From Taiwanofungus camphoratus (lineage: Eukaryota > Basidiomycota > Agaricomycetes > Polyporales > Taiwanofungaceae): a stretch of DNA of 64,000 nt. The position numbers and the translations under genes are program-made. This document shows positions 11,930 to 25,411 of this stretch, one piece after another. A model generated the notes under the pieces. The model had not been told where the DNA came from. It saw only the letters and a list, made by a program, of their open reading frames with translations, and ran no database searches. Location of the stretch: NCBI GenBank assembly GCA_003999685.1, contig CP021223.1, positions 1,860,001 through 1,924,000 of the forward strand, in the 5' to 3' direction. Numbering within the stretch: position 1 is the stretch's first letter; the number at the start of each line of letters is the position of its first letter.

Positions 11930-14900
11930 TTATGCGAAACCGAAACCTTCTCCACCTTCGTTGATGGCAAGCAGCAGTTGCTGTCGAAGCATTTCGTAGG
12001 ACGAATACTGAGGCAAGTCGATCTGGTTGAAGCCTAGGACATAGAACAATTAGCAGAGGTCGATAACGCCTTGATGAAAGCGACTCACATGTGTGCGCTT
12101 GCGGTAGCCGATCGGTATCGCCATAGGCTTTGTGGATAGAGAATTTTTGTACGCCCTGTACACCTTGTAGTTCTGTGAATCCGCCGAGAGGAACACGGGA
12201 CGTCCCAGTGGCGAAACTAAGTACTTTGGCTCTTTCCTCGCGGTTGAATGACTTGAGAGCGCGCCACCACCAGACAATGACAGGATCAGAGCTAGTGTAG
12301 CCGTTATACTCCGTTGCGGAGCGCCATTCGTCAACATCGATGTCTGGCGTGCCGGAAATCAGAAGCTCCAGCTCTTGTTCGTTGAACTATCGCGACAAAA
12401 AGATCAGCACGCATGTATGAAGCAACATCAGGAGAATCACATACTATTGATATAAGATCCTTGGGAATGATCTCATAGAAACCAGCAAGGAGAGATTCAA
12501 TTTGATCCTTTATCGAGGAGTAGAGGCGATATTGTGCAGATAGCTGCACGAATTCGCGCTTGTTTTCTTGAGTAACCGAAACGGACCGTCCGTTTTCCTT
12601 CAAATCGACGATCTTGGTGACACCGAACTGACAGTACCAGTGATAAGTACGGATTGCATCAATATCGAGACGACACTTACCTCATCAGCCTCCACGCTAA
12701 AAGTAAGCTCAAGCGCGCTCGGATCGTTCTCAAGGATCCAACATAAGGAATTATAGTACTCCGGATCTACCCATTCCACATCTCGGTAATCAACAGGTTT
12801 TCCAAGGAGCTGTCTATACAGACTTCGAGCAAAGTACGCGTCAAGCAGGCGTCCGTCATAAATTGCTTTCCCGATGACGCGCCCGACAAACTTGAAGAAT
12901 GAAAGATGCTCCGGATTTACCCAAGACGCTTTATTAGGTTGATACGTGAGCCTATCCGCTGCGCACGGTTGGAACAAAGCATAATTAGGGTCGAACATTT
13001 GTCGCGCAAGTATCTGGAACCATTCGCGGGTGACACCACCTGCATCAACTCCTTCTTCATCGTAGAAGCGTACATTTAGCTTCCCATATTTAATTTGATC
13101 GCCCGTCTTCCGCTGTAAATATTGGAAGCTGTCTTCGAACACGCGCTGACGGCGAACATTCAATTGTAATGTACCGTGATGCTCTCGTGTATGTGGACGT
13201 CGGTGGAGCTGTTGGTTGAAGTAATTCCGTTTGTTGTCGAAGTCCAAGACTCGTGGATTGTGGACCAACAGAGAGAATGAACCGCTCATGAGAGATGGGT
13301 TATTGCGGACCATAAGATTGAGAACCTTGCGGTGAGCATCGGTAAACGTGACGAACAGCTCCTCCATAGATTCGCATGGTGTAGTAGGAGACCTAGGAGA
13401 AGTAGCACCGCGTAGGGCACGCGACCCTCCAGACCCGGGCTTCGCTCCAACATACTTACAGACCACCATTAGCGACTCGATCAATGGTAGCAAAACCGTT
13501 GCGATGTGCTCCATCTCTGGCTTCTCTTCGATGATCGCCAGACAGTCGCCGAGGCGTTGCCAAAGTGGTGCGAAGCGGAAAGACTCGTAGATGCCTTGCA
13601 CTTTTTCCACATCCGCTTCGTTCACAGTATGAACCTGTGTGGCTGCAGATTTTGGTGAATACATGTAGTCTATGGTCTTGAGAACTCGAAGTAGCTTCGC
13701 TTGATCCGATGAAGCCGGAGAGAACTTCGATGCTATCGAGCTTGCAAGGATTTCGCCTTGCGACGCATGTAGAGCTACAACTAACTCATTAAGAGCATTG
13801 TAAAGACTCTGACCAAAGTCCTGGGCCCTCAAGCGTAGTTCATTAGCGATTATGTCTCGCGCATCGGGTACATAGGAGAGATGCTGGATTAAGGCGAGAC
13901 TCTGCGAGAATGTTTTGCCAGAACATTCACCTGCCGTCAGGATGTTGACAACGTAACGAAGAACGTGGTGTGGGATGACTGGAGGATTTGCGAGGAGAAC
14001 CTTTTCTTCTAGGCTCGAAGACAACGCGGTCTGACTATGAGATGGTTCCTCGGGACGAGTAGACGCTTAGAAAAAAAAACATCAGACATGGCATACGGGG
14101 AAATTTGACTCATGGCTTACGCTCAGCCATTTCTGGAGATGCTGTGGAAGGACTAGGTGTAGGTTGCTCAGGCGATGGAGCTGAAACGGTCGAGGTGCTC
14201 GGAACATCCTTGAGACTTGCAAGAGGTCGAGTGACTGTAGCCAAGAGGGTTACAACAGGCTCCACTATCGAGGGTGCCCTGAGGATAGCTTGACGATCGA
14301 GAAGACTCAACAGCAGGACAATGGGATAGTGGGACTGGGAGATTTGTTTTTCCTTCCCCTTTCCTTTCTTGGAAACATTGCGTCGAAGTCCCATGGGTAA
14401 CTCGTGCTCTGTAAGGAAGAACAGAGACGACAGTTCGTTGGAACTGACGATATAAGTGAGAGCCTCCAAGCATCGCTGAACTATCAGTTCTGGAACAATC
14501 TCGTTCTGCGACTGAGAGAGAGATAGAGTGCCAAAATAATCCGATGGTACCCGTTGCTTGCCTATTGATTTGGGAGTCTGCTGATTAGCCTGTTTATTGT
14601 TACGTACGGACATCTGCGCAAAACTCCTATCTATCGACGCGAGATCTCCGGAGCCGTCCTGGAGGATGTTGAGTAGTAAATTGAATAATTCTGTGCGTGT
14701 CTTCGAGTTCTCGCAAAGGTTGACTAGTACTTTGTATAGCAGATTCTTTTTTAAAACGTGCGGAAAGAAGAGGAGGCGCACGAGGACAGCAATAGCAGGT
14801 TTATCCAAGAGCTGGATGGCATCACGAGACGGCGGCGCCTTTTGACTCTGTTGCGGTATGGATGGAGAAGAGTGCGCGTCAATGGGGGCCGCTGGTTGCA

Positions 14901-17900
14901 CGCGTGAGGCCCGTACATTCTCTCGATGGATACCAGCTTCTGCCAGCATATGAGAAGGCAAGCTTTGGATGAACACGTCGTCTGAATCCATGAGCACGAC
15001 CTGCCGAAGCTGAGGTTCCAGACTGGCGATAAAGCTGGCCGGATCCATGTCAGAAGGAGCTCCGGCATTCCTTTGACTGCTTGTAACTTGCTCTGCGCGC
15101 TGCCGGGCTCTTTCTATACTCTCTTGCTGAATAATCTCTGCCCGAATTTCGGGTGGAAGGGCATCGAGGAACTCAGGACTTATTTGAGAATCGGCTGGAC
15201 GTTCCACCCTAGCAGCACGTTGATCACGAACGTGCTGATTGAGGACTTCCTCGCGCATGTCGTCCGGCAGGGCCTCAAGGAAGGTAGGATCGATGCCCGT
15301 GTCTGTAATGTCGACTGGACTTCCATGTATCATAACAGTCAGTCGCTCGACAGCACTAGACGAGCCAGCTTCGCCAGCCGCATCATCTTCCCTTGCAGCT
15401 TCCGAAGGCGCGAGTTCGAGGCCTGATTCCATTGGAGGTTGCGCTGCCATGTCGTTGGCTGCTTCAGACGATGCTTCCACGGCATTGTCCGCCATCTCAG
15501 CGTCCGTGTCTGTCGGAGCTTCGTGGGTGGATGTCGATCTCGGCTCATCAGTTGTATTTTCTATGCTCTGCCCTTGGTCCTGCAGGATCCTCTCCTCCTC
15601 AATTCGTTTCCTTTCAGAATCCTCCTTCTCCTTGGCAGCAGCTTCATCTGCTCTGGCTTGCGCTTCGCGTTGTTTGGCCAGCTGCTCCTCCTCAAATTTC
15701 GCCCGTCTAGCAGCTTCAACTGCAGTTGGAAGGAGGGCAAGTACCACATGGTTACCCAACTTTGACATACGGCTTGACTCGAACTTGCCGTGAAGCATTC
15801 TGACTTCTTCCATCCATCGCTGCACTGTAAGCAGCGGGTCGAAACTGCGACCATCGAGCCGCATTTCTCCAGCACGAGGTGCTCTCTCCAGGCGTATGGA
15901 GGCAGAAATAGCACCACGGCCATGTCGTTGCAGAGGTCCTAAAGCACCTGATGGAACATCGATTCGTATCGTTTCTCTACCACCGCCACGCCCAATGGCA
16001 TCCTCGATAGTTTGCACGATGTCGTGCGAGTGTCCGGTGGATACAATGCCCCTTTGGAACCGTCGAGAACTCCTTGACTGAGATGCTTGTCCACGAGACG
16101 GTGTAGAAGTAGGGTCGAGAAGCAATGGATGAGTAGTTGAATCAGGGGATGATGTCGACGTATTCCGAGGCCGCCCAAATATCTCCAGATCGTCATCAAC
16201 TACAATTTGTGCGACGTCAGAGTAAAAAGAAGATTATGTGGGGTTGACTCACCGACACCACGCCGACGGATCGCACCCGCCCAAAACATTGCCTGTCCTG
16301 GACGACCATCTTCATTGAGAACACCCCCATTGAACGCATTGGCGAAAATAGTCGCGATCTCAAATACGCTGGTGACATCGTGTCCCTGGTCTGCAACGGC
16401 TAGACCTCCGCCATATCTACTGAAGTGAGTTTACAGTTATCTGTAGAATAGCATGTAAAACTTACTCGTCCTCTTCTGATGCCACATCGCCCTCTTCATC
16501 AACGTCCATGTGCATGATGGGCACAGGATCTGATCGAATATCAGCCATTTAATGTGTCAAGCCAGAATGATGCACCATACCACCAATTTCATCATCATCA
16601 TCAGGCTCTCCTGCAGCGCTGCCGTGAACATCTTCTCCAACGGCGATGTCCTGCGATAGTAATCAGCATCGATAACAAGATCAAGACTGACGTGGTTGAG
16701 GTACCTGCCACATGACTTCCTCTCCCTCATCTTCATCTTCGTCGTCGTCGTCGTCATCATCGTCATCATCATCATTGCCACCATCGTTTTCAACGAGATC
16801 TTCATCCTGCTCGTCATCATCCCGCCAATCCTCTTCAGACTCACCGGTTCTATTCTCGAGGTCGTCCTCAAGGTCGTCCTCGACATCTTCGTCTGTATTT
16901 GACGTGTCTTCACTCCCAGTCTCATCACCGAAATCCATCTCGACATCATCTTCCTCCTCCTCGGCGTTCTCGTCGACATCGTCATCTTCGTGCCCATAGC
17001 TCATTTCTTCCATTTCCTAGGAAGAGTCAGGGACAAATTGAGGTAATCACTGTTTGCACTTACTCCACCAAAGCTAGGATGCGTAAAATACAGCATATAA
17101 TGTCAGTGATGAATAATGACTAAAAGGAAAACACACTTACAGCCCAAGTGATGAATTACGGTAAAGGTCAGGCGTCTCATCGCCTTCATGATCTCCTGTG
17201 TCTTCAGAGAGGACAGACTCCATGTCCTCGGCCTTGTCAGCGAAGGATTCCTTAGTCTTGTCAGTGACTCGACTCATTTTGATTGCAATCTTCGAACTGC
17301 AACGGCCAGTTAAGTAAATTTAACCACAGCACAAAACAATCACGAACGTACAGATAGTCAAGAGGACGTAATATTGCTGTGACGACACCACGGATGTTAG
17401 GATAGTTGAGATCGACTTCCGCCAGAGCATTTGTCAGGGTAGCAACAAAGTTTTTCTCCAACATAATTTTAGCAATATGAGTTGGGTAGTCCTCGTTTAC
17501 TTTTCGTGCGCCGGTATTGAAACGCACGGTTAGCAATCGATGGCATAGGTCTACAAGGGCTAAGAGGCGACTATAACGGTTTTCGGGGATTTCAGATGCT
17601 GGAAGATCCTTGAGTGCTCGACTGATGGCTTCAATGACGAATTTACGAATTGAGACCAGGTCTGAGGGGATCTCTTTGATCTCTTGGGTCGATGAAGTGT
17701 CCACACAAAGAGCTACGATCACGGACATAGCCCAATTACAGAGCATGATACGTTCTCTGGCCTCGGCCGGAGGTTGAGGATTGATGGTACCAAACGGCAA
17801 GAGCTCCGACAATAAGAATTGCATCGCTGCCGTCCTATACTTGACGCTGCTTTCTTTCGCAGGCGTCTGAGCGCGCCTCTTCGGAGAATACGAAAGGACG

Positions 17901-20900
17901 GCAAGTTTGCAAGAATCGTACGAGAAGAGAAGCTCGGTCAGGCATTGCATCAAAAAGCAAGAGTAAACATAGTCGCCGTGGTCTCCTGAAGTTTCTACAC
18001 TCAGCGGCTTATCCGTTGCGGACGTTGATACAAATGGCGATGAGATTTCTCCAGAATTCATCAAGTCGCGGAGCTTAGGCTGTTCAGAAAGCGATGTTTC
18101 AGACGAGTGTTCGGCTCTGACAGTTTTCATAAGTTCAGCAACCAGAAAGTGGATCAAGAGCTCCAGAGAGTCAGCCGATGCATGAACATGGCCAGACGAT
18201 GGCAACTCGTCAACTTGCATTTCGCCGTCCTTGCTTTCGATAGTGCTCTGCCGATTGACAGTGCCCACAGAACCAGTCTCTCCTTTCAGAGTGATGGTCT
18301 TTATGGTGGAAAATGGCTGCGAAAGCTGGCATGCCTCTTGAGTAACTTGAATGAAAGTGGCAGGATCGCGTAGAGCCAAGGCATTGCAACCGGAGACGAA
18401 GCTTCCCACATCCACCAAACGATTGCGCGGGTGGGCAAAGAAGCGTCTAATTTCTTGACGCATGATCTGTTTCAGGGTGGATGAGTCTTCCACAATGTGC
18501 CGGAGTATAATTGCGATGTATGATTGTGTACCAGGCACGCTGGCTGTCCCTGCAGAAATCTTCTGATATTGGAATAGCAACTCCACACCATTACGACGCA
18601 CGAACTCGATGGCCATTCTATGATCCTGTGTCAATAATACAAAAAGCCTCAATGATGATAACAATTCGTCCTTGGGTAAGTGGGGGAAGGCGAGTAATCG
18701 CATACAGAAATCAAATAGGATGGTTCGAGCTTCGGGATAATGGCGGCCAGTTGTGATCGGCTGCGGTACGATGGGCTCATCCTCTTTCGGTAACGTTATG
18801 CTGCGGGGCTCTTCACCCATGACTAGTAAGGCTTCAACAACCAACAGGTGAGCCGCGAGCCATTTGGGAACTGTAGGATGGCCACCCTCGGAGCCGACAG
18901 GATTGGATAAAAGTAGAGCAAGTAGAGCATCTAAGAGATTCTTAGCATCACCTTCAGGAAACTGAGATAGCGAAGATCCGGGATCGTTAAGCACAAGGGC
19001 TAGAAGGCGGCATCGAGCTGCCATGGGTTGCTCCTGAACGTCGTACGCCGAAGGCGAAAAGGCATTGATGTCGTCAATGAGGTAGCGAACGCTCTGCTCG
19101 CGATGATCGTTCGAGGGACCAACGAAGACTTTCTGGATATCAAAGACGAGAGACGGATGTTCATCGACAAGTTTGAGCGCCTGCCTACCCATTCCGTCTT
19201 TCAGAGGCTCTCGAGCTGCATTGAGTTCCTTCAGCCATTCCTCTGAGCTCTTTATTGTGCCGGTAGCCGCCACGGATTCGGAATGCATGGACTCGTCATT
19301 TGAAGTTGCGGAGAGGTCTCTGCCGTTCTCAGAGGCTACAGCTTCATCAGAGTCTCCCTCAGTGGCACCTTCGGCGGTCGAAACAGCACCTTCGGCGTTC
19401 GAAGCAGCACCTTCAGCAGGTGGTACTTGCTCTGCAGGAGGGTCGTTGGGCTCCGGGTCAGGTGGGAAGGGAGAGGGGTGGGCTAGAAGAAGCTCCGTAG
19501 CAGCACTGATGTTATTACGAGTACGAACCAGCGCTCTTTCTGCTGCTGACCGAGGGAAGCCCATATCAATCAACTGACCAATGCGATTCTCATCTGGGCC
19601 AGGCGCTCGAGTGATGGTGAACCCTCCCGCAGTCAGGGAGGTTGGGCCGTTGGTAGACGACTCTTTGACCTCCTCACTCTCGACATTGAGGAGCTCCATA
19701 ACGATGTGTACCACCGATTTGCTCACACTGAGAGGAGCTGATACCAACCAGGCAGCTTCCCAGAGATCACGTAAGAGGGGCAATACTGCCAGACGCAGCC
19801 TTACCAAGAAATTGTGAGGTTCAAAATACTCTGGATCCGTGTCTTTTTTGTCTGTGGTTACAACGAAGGAGGTCTGCGCAGATTCGAGGAGGGCTTTGGC
19901 GGATACGATAGGGTAGAGCAAGTGCAATGCAACCTTGAGACCACCGAAAGCATGCACCAGTTCTTGCTTGGCTATGTCCGAGCGCTCCTCGACATTGACT
20001 TCAGTCACCATCTCAATCGTGTTGATGAACGTGCGACACAGTCCGAATACAGCGTCAAGCCCTCCTACCCGATGGAATGCGACCAACAGAACAGTATGGA
20101 GCGTCTTCTGGCTCGTGCGCTCTAAATATCCGTCCAGTATGTTATAAGGACCGGTGACACAGATGGTGACAACAAAAACATACCGTCCACAAGTAGAATT
20201 GTAGTCAACCCTAGCATCACTGTATAATAAGCGAATAGAGATAACTTGTCCTCTACAGTTGGCATGAGCCTGCAAACATCATTACCATACTAGATAAATG
20301 CTCACCGAATGTTTTCTGCTCGAGGTGCTTGTCGAGCACGTCCGCAAGTATTGACGAAGTCTCACGAATCTTCTGCTTCTGAGAGGGATCTGCACTTCTC
20401 CTGCTCTGGAAAAGCCTCACCACGGCTTTCAAATGATCGCGTCAGTGACACTCAAGTGCCAGTAATCAAATATTTACCTTGGAAGAATGGAGCTAGTGAA
20501 CTTGGTATCTGACCAGCCAAATGCTTAAGAGCTTTCGCATTCTGCTGGTTCGAATCTTCTTCCTTAGAAGGCTCGTGCTTCGGAAGAGCCGGAGCCGATA
20601 TTTCAGCTTGAATTCCGTTGGCTGTACTGACAGGATCAGTCTCCAACTGAGACATCGCCGGTGTACCTGATAGTGTCATGGTTGACGGTGTCTGGGCCTC
20701 TAGAGAGGGCATACCACCAGTAGTGCCAGTATCAACGCCTCGAGATGCCAGACCAGCCTTGAGAACTATGTTCTCCCAAACACACGCCCTATGCAATGCA
20801 CCCAATTCCGCCAGTATGTCGTGCGACGAGCGCCCTGTCAGTGACTGGAGTAGAGCTGCGGTTGCTCGACCATGGGAATAGCCAGCAGTCGCATAGATGT

Positions 20901-23900
20901 CTGAGAGAAGTGAAACTCTAATGTGAAGTTTGATCAAATTCCGGAACCGTTGATTTGCCATGGCAGATTCTTCATCTAAATTGGTACTCAATACTTCTAC
21001 TATCAAGATTCGCCGATCTTAACTTACCGGTACCAGAAATATCGACCATTGGCAAGAGCTTCGATCGCTCGTCCATAGTCTCCCAGAATTCCTTCGTGTC
21101 TTCAAGAGCATCATGGACAAGCTGGATGAGGAAAGTTATTGTTTCAGTAGTTGACGACTCCGCCATTGTCCGTATGACTTGAACCAACGAATCCGACGCG
21201 ACGCTGTTTGCAAAATCGTATGGAAGACAGGGTAAGGCGCTCAAAGTGCCCAAGCAATCCAGGGCCTCTGGATCGTTTATGAAATCTCTACAATGAGGAA
21301 CATGCTGGAAGAAGCCCTCCAGAAACTGTAGAACGAATGAATGAGGTCCACCGTCAATCAAACAGATGTAGTCACAAACCTTGCAGAATACATCGATGAA
21401 CGACACAATGATATTATCGTGGGACCTAGACGAAGCATCATCACGAGATGAGCTGTTCTGCTCATCAGTAGCATCCGCATCGAGACCATCCGCAGAAGCT
21501 TGCCGGAAGCTTTGGCCATCTGTATGCTCCACGTCTACATCCATCGCCCTCTCATTTGACGTTGACGGCAATGGCGATACAGGAGATGATAGCGCATACC
21601 AATGTCTCATATCATGGGTCGGCGTATATTCCTTGCCCATTTCAGAAATTCTACCTATGGTCGCTTTGATAGAGGCGAAAACTGCATTTTTCAGGAGCGG
21701 ATGATGCCGAATGAGCTCCTCGATAGCAGTGCCAATAAGAACCGCATTTTCTTTGTCCTGCAGGACTCGCTGATGGCCTTCGGAAGTGAAGACAGTAAAG
21801 AGACCAGGGATTATGTTGGGTCGAGCAGTGAGCTGATCTTGACCAGCCTGATTCAGACAAAGCGCGCCTATCGCATTGGGAACCGATTGAATTACCTGGA
21901 AAAGGTATTTAAGCTTTACGCAAGAGACAATAGGCAGGAAACACCCAGACCTCAATGACCGGTTCAAGCCCTGATTCCACAACATTGTAAAAAGCTTCAG
22001 GTAATCCCGTCTCTTGTATGACGGACAGACATGTCGGCTCGTTGTGCACAAAGGTTGCCATGATGTTGATTGCTAATTTTATAGTCATCAAAACAGATAC
22101 GACTTCAGGTGTTCTAGAACAAAGGCATACCGATAGGCAGTACACTTGGGCCAAATATACTGCGATTGTCCATGATCTTCTTGACAGACTTCAAAAGCGA
22201 AGAATCAAGAAGACCACGCAGACCTTCCGCCGTCCCCGAAGATTGCATCATCCGATGCATGGATCGTAATGTGTGCTTGAGAACAGCCGCACGCGCAACT
22301 GAAAGCTTCCCTATAAATATGGTCAAATGGCATGCCCCACGCAAGAGTAAAACGCTCACCGTAGGAGACTACAACTTCATGAGGCTGCTGCTCAGTCGCA
22401 CACTGCGCGAGATCCAACTCCACCTCATACTGGGAACCCGTATTAGAACTCTCACTGCGATACTCACAGAGATACTTACCTCGATTCTGTCCACTAGAAT
22501 GTCCACGCCATGTCCATTGCAGAACAATTGGAATGCGTTGTTGAACCCGTACAGCACGTTATCTACGAGTTGCATTGTTTTGGAAACAACATATAACCGA
22601 TTCGGTAGCCTGTTCTCGATGACTTGAATGAGAAGAGGCACCAATCCCGCACCGACTACCATGTTTCCACCCGAAGCATGCGTCGCGATGTAAGTCACGA
22701 GAGAGAGCAGCGCCTCCACAAATGATTGAGGCAGCGTGCATGTTGGCTGCGCCACTTCTATAACTGTCTTTCGCAGCAATGCCATTAATATGCCATGATT
22801 CACTCCGGCATTGACAGCCGTTAGAACGTCTTGGATTTTGTTTCTATATCGCCCCAGAGCATCAAGCGCCGCGATTGCCGCGGTCTGTGTTTGCGCATCA
22901 ACGGTTCGGTCAAGCTGGAGCAGCTCAGCGATATGGGTGATGAGGTCCGGCTCGTAAAGGAAGAGCGAGGACTGCGCTTGCGACTCCGAATGAGTATGCC
23001 CATAAATGGCAGTAGCAAGGAGTCGGATGGTGACCAATTTTTCACGTTCGGAGGTATGGAGCTTTGTCAGAGCACGCGCAGCGCGGATACGGGTCAGTAG
23101 TTCGAATTTCTCACTGTCTGGGACTGAATATGCTTCAACCGTGTCGGCAAGAATATCCATTGGTTCTTTCGATTCGATGATCTGGCTGTCAATATGAACG
23201 GCGACGGCACCGGAGGAGGCTGCGACAACGGCGGGAGCAGATGAATGAGACCCTCCTGTTCTGCGAGTCGGTGTCTGTGTGGTACTCTCAAAGACATCGG
23301 GATCAGATGTCTTTTCCTTCACTTTACCAGCCGCATTGCCAACGGCACTGGAAGACTCTTGCCTATAGAAAGTAAAGTTGACTTCTCGTGCTTCATTAGG
23401 GAGCCCCTCGACTTGCACCCTCGACTGCTCTCCGACAAGGTCGACAAGGTTGACATCGTACTCGCGGAGGTTTGGCCATCTTTTCGCGAGAGAAGTCAGT
23501 CGTGGAGTGGATATGCTTAGTGCATGTAAAACCGCAGGCTGAGCGGAATATTGTTGTGCTGGACGTAAGAGCAAATTCAGAGCGAGGGTCAAGATATCAA
23601 GGTCAGACGTCAACATTAAGCTATTCAGTCGCTGATGAGATATGTCAATCCAAGAAGTATCTCCACATGAGAAAGACGACATACATCGTAAGAATTGAAT
23701 GTCTTTCGATTGGTCGAGTTCTCGAGCAACAGTCGCTCGAATCTAAGTATTTCGCAGGTAGTTCTCTTGGTGGCGGGGGTGAGCACATTGACTTGGAGGT
23801 TATCGATGTCATAGTCACGTATGACTTCTTCCAGGATTGCATCGAACTTGTTCAAGACCTTGATCCATGCGTTCAGGTCGGAGCGAGGCCATCTCCAAGT

Positions 23901-24082
23901 GTCAATCTGACTCAACACTTCATGCAAATCATCATCGGGGGTTTCGAGTAATTTTTCTATCAGTCCAGCGACTTGAGGTAGCTACCGAACGCGATTAAGA
24001 TGTTAACGCGCTGCACTAACGAGCGGCAAATTGAGGTACCTACAGGAGCAGGAGCCCTCTTCGATTTGTGATGTATTCTCAT
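11930..24082 (-). CDS. TOM1: HECT E3 ubiquitin ligase, TOM1/HUWE1 family
   Basis: This is a giant E3 ligase that forms a ubiquitin thioester on its HECT cysteine and passes ubiquitin to substrates. Exons (plus coordinates): 24044-24082, 23685-23981, 22480-23631, 22360-22429, 22131-22310, 21951-22072, 21028-21895, 20478-20975, 20306-20425, 20184-20252, 17352-20121, 17141-17296, 17064-17073, 16705-17016, 16581-16650, 16466-16529, 16253-16419, 14121-16199, 12681-14065, 12445-12627, 12089-12386, 11930-12033. They give 3,670 residues (yeast Tom1 has about 3,270). Seen in order: helical-repeat N-terminus starting [16 protein letters not shown]; a UBA domain near 1,315-1,355 ([16 protein letters not shown]); a poly-Asp/Glu region near 2,118-2,220; tandem ubiquitin-binding motifs ([34 protein letters not shown]); and a C-terminal HECT domain with catalytic Cys3637 in LPQAHTCFNQIDLP. 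Open frames on the other strand of the acidic and Ser-rich regions are shadows. Family assignment is very secure; individual splice sites are inferred by eye. Confidence 0.95.
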
Positions 24083-24344
24083 GTTCCGCGACAATGAAGT
24101 CGGGGATATATGGAGTTTGACCCTCTTCAGTTAACGTAGATGATTATGGACAGACTGCAAGAAACTACAGTGAGATACGAGGTAGGACTCTTCAGTGGCG
24201 AAACCTGTGATGCTTACGCGGAGGGGCACAGGGCTCATCCGTTAATGTGGCAATTCCCACGGCTACATCTCCTAAGTTTCCCACAGCTAGATAACAACAC
24301 GACGCGTCTCCGCGTTGGTGGACGCGTCGCGATCGTTCAAACAA
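24083..24344. promoter_or_regulatory. Divergent promoter of the HECT ligase and SUB1 genes
   Basis: Only 262 bp separate the two ATGs, which point away from each other. Both 5' untranslated regions and any core promoter elements must fit here. I see no clear TATA box. A GC-rich block around 24300-24330 (ACGCGTCTCCGCGTTGG) is the most distinctive part. Confidence 0.6.
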
Positions 24345-25081
24345 ATGGGCAACCGCAGGGCTATCACTATTAGCGACAGTGATGAGCAAGAAGAGCGAGT
24401 TCCTTCTGATTCTGAGCATTCCAAACGTGCTCAGAAGCAATCTCGAAGGGCGAAGGCTCCAAGGGTGGGTCGCCTGACTCGCAGGTGTTGCAGACTATCA
24501 TAATCGTTGCACTTTAGAGGAAGAGACCCAACTCCGAAGACGATGATGATGAGCGCGATGAAGAAGACGAGGAGGAAGATAACCACACATCCAAGAGAAA
24601 GCGGATGAGTAAAGCGAAGGTGAGCCGTGACATAGATCTTTTTCCTATAAACTGAGAGTTATGCCTCTGTTTTGTGTGTGGTCAACCGCATAGGACACAT
24701 CGTCCAAAGCTGGAGAGGACATGCAGAGTACGTCTGTTAAAGTGAACTCCGAGGGAGAAAAGTATGTCGATCTAGGCAAGAAACGTCGGGCAACCGTCCG
24801 CAGTTTCAAAGGCATGTCCTGGATTTGCTCGTTACTCTATTCCAAGTCACCTGTGTGGACAATTCTTCTTAGGTACAATTTTCCTTGACATCAGGGAATA
24901 CTATGGATCAGAGGGGGACGAAAAACCTGGTAAAAAGGGCGTCACACTGAACCATGAACAGGTCCGTCTGTCGGCATTGTTGCTCCATCCATCCCTTCAT
25001 AACGCATCGCATTTCTAGTGGGATAACCTGAAGAACGGCAGAGATGACATTGATTCATTATTCTCCAAGCTGAAAAAATGA
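24345..25081 (+). CDS. SUB1: PC4/SUB1 transcriptional coactivator
   Basis: This is a nuclear single-strand DNA-binding coactivator of RNA polymerase II. Exons 24345-24464, 24518-24619, 24694-24811, 24873-24961 and 25019-25081 give 163 residues. The N-terminal half is Ser/Glu-rich and then Lys/Arg-rich (RKRPNSEDDDDERDEEDEE), as in PC4 regulatory regions. The C-terminal ~65 residues form the PC4 fold: KYVDLGKKRRATVRSFKG, TIFLDIREYYGSEGDEKPG, KKGVTLNHEQWDNLKN, and a final DDIDSLFSKLKK. The third intron uses a GC donor (24812) with a normal AG. An upstream TTG extension exists, but the first ATG gives a normal-length protein. It is divergent from the HECT ligase. Confidence 0.93.
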
Positions 25082-25411
25082 ATTACCGGCCTCGGAGGCA
25101 CTGCTATATATCCCTCGCTGTATTTGTATTCTCACTAGTGTTGGCTATTTATCATAAATTATTCAGAACATCATCTGAGCCTCTGAGCCTAACTGTCTCG
25201 AAGTCCAACGCTTGTGTCAAGCCAGCCCCGCTGCGGCGTTGTGCGCACCCTGCAAACTGCCCACAGCAAACAGTCCCTTAGTCCACGCCTGCAATTGGGC
25301 CATGTACGCTTGTACGTCCATCCATGTCTCGACGAGGGTGAGCGAAAGGTACATTCTCTGGTATCCCCTGTATATCAGAACATCCACCAGATCCATTAGG
25401 ACTGCCTTCGC
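25082..25411. other. Convergent intergenic region
   Basis: These 330 bp lie between the stop of SUB1 and the stop of the ABC1 kinase-like gene, which converge. They should contain both 3' untranslated regions. Open frames here overlap in several phases and show no recognisable protein. Confidence 0.5.

Noticed and set aside
15239-15793. 184-residue plus-strand open frame
   Set aside because: It is antisense to an exon of the HECT ligase, with no domain and no splice context.
16712-16999. Ser-rich plus-strand open frame
   Set aside because: It is the complement of the poly-Asp/Glu region of the HECT ligase; the repeat-like codons give an open shadow frame.
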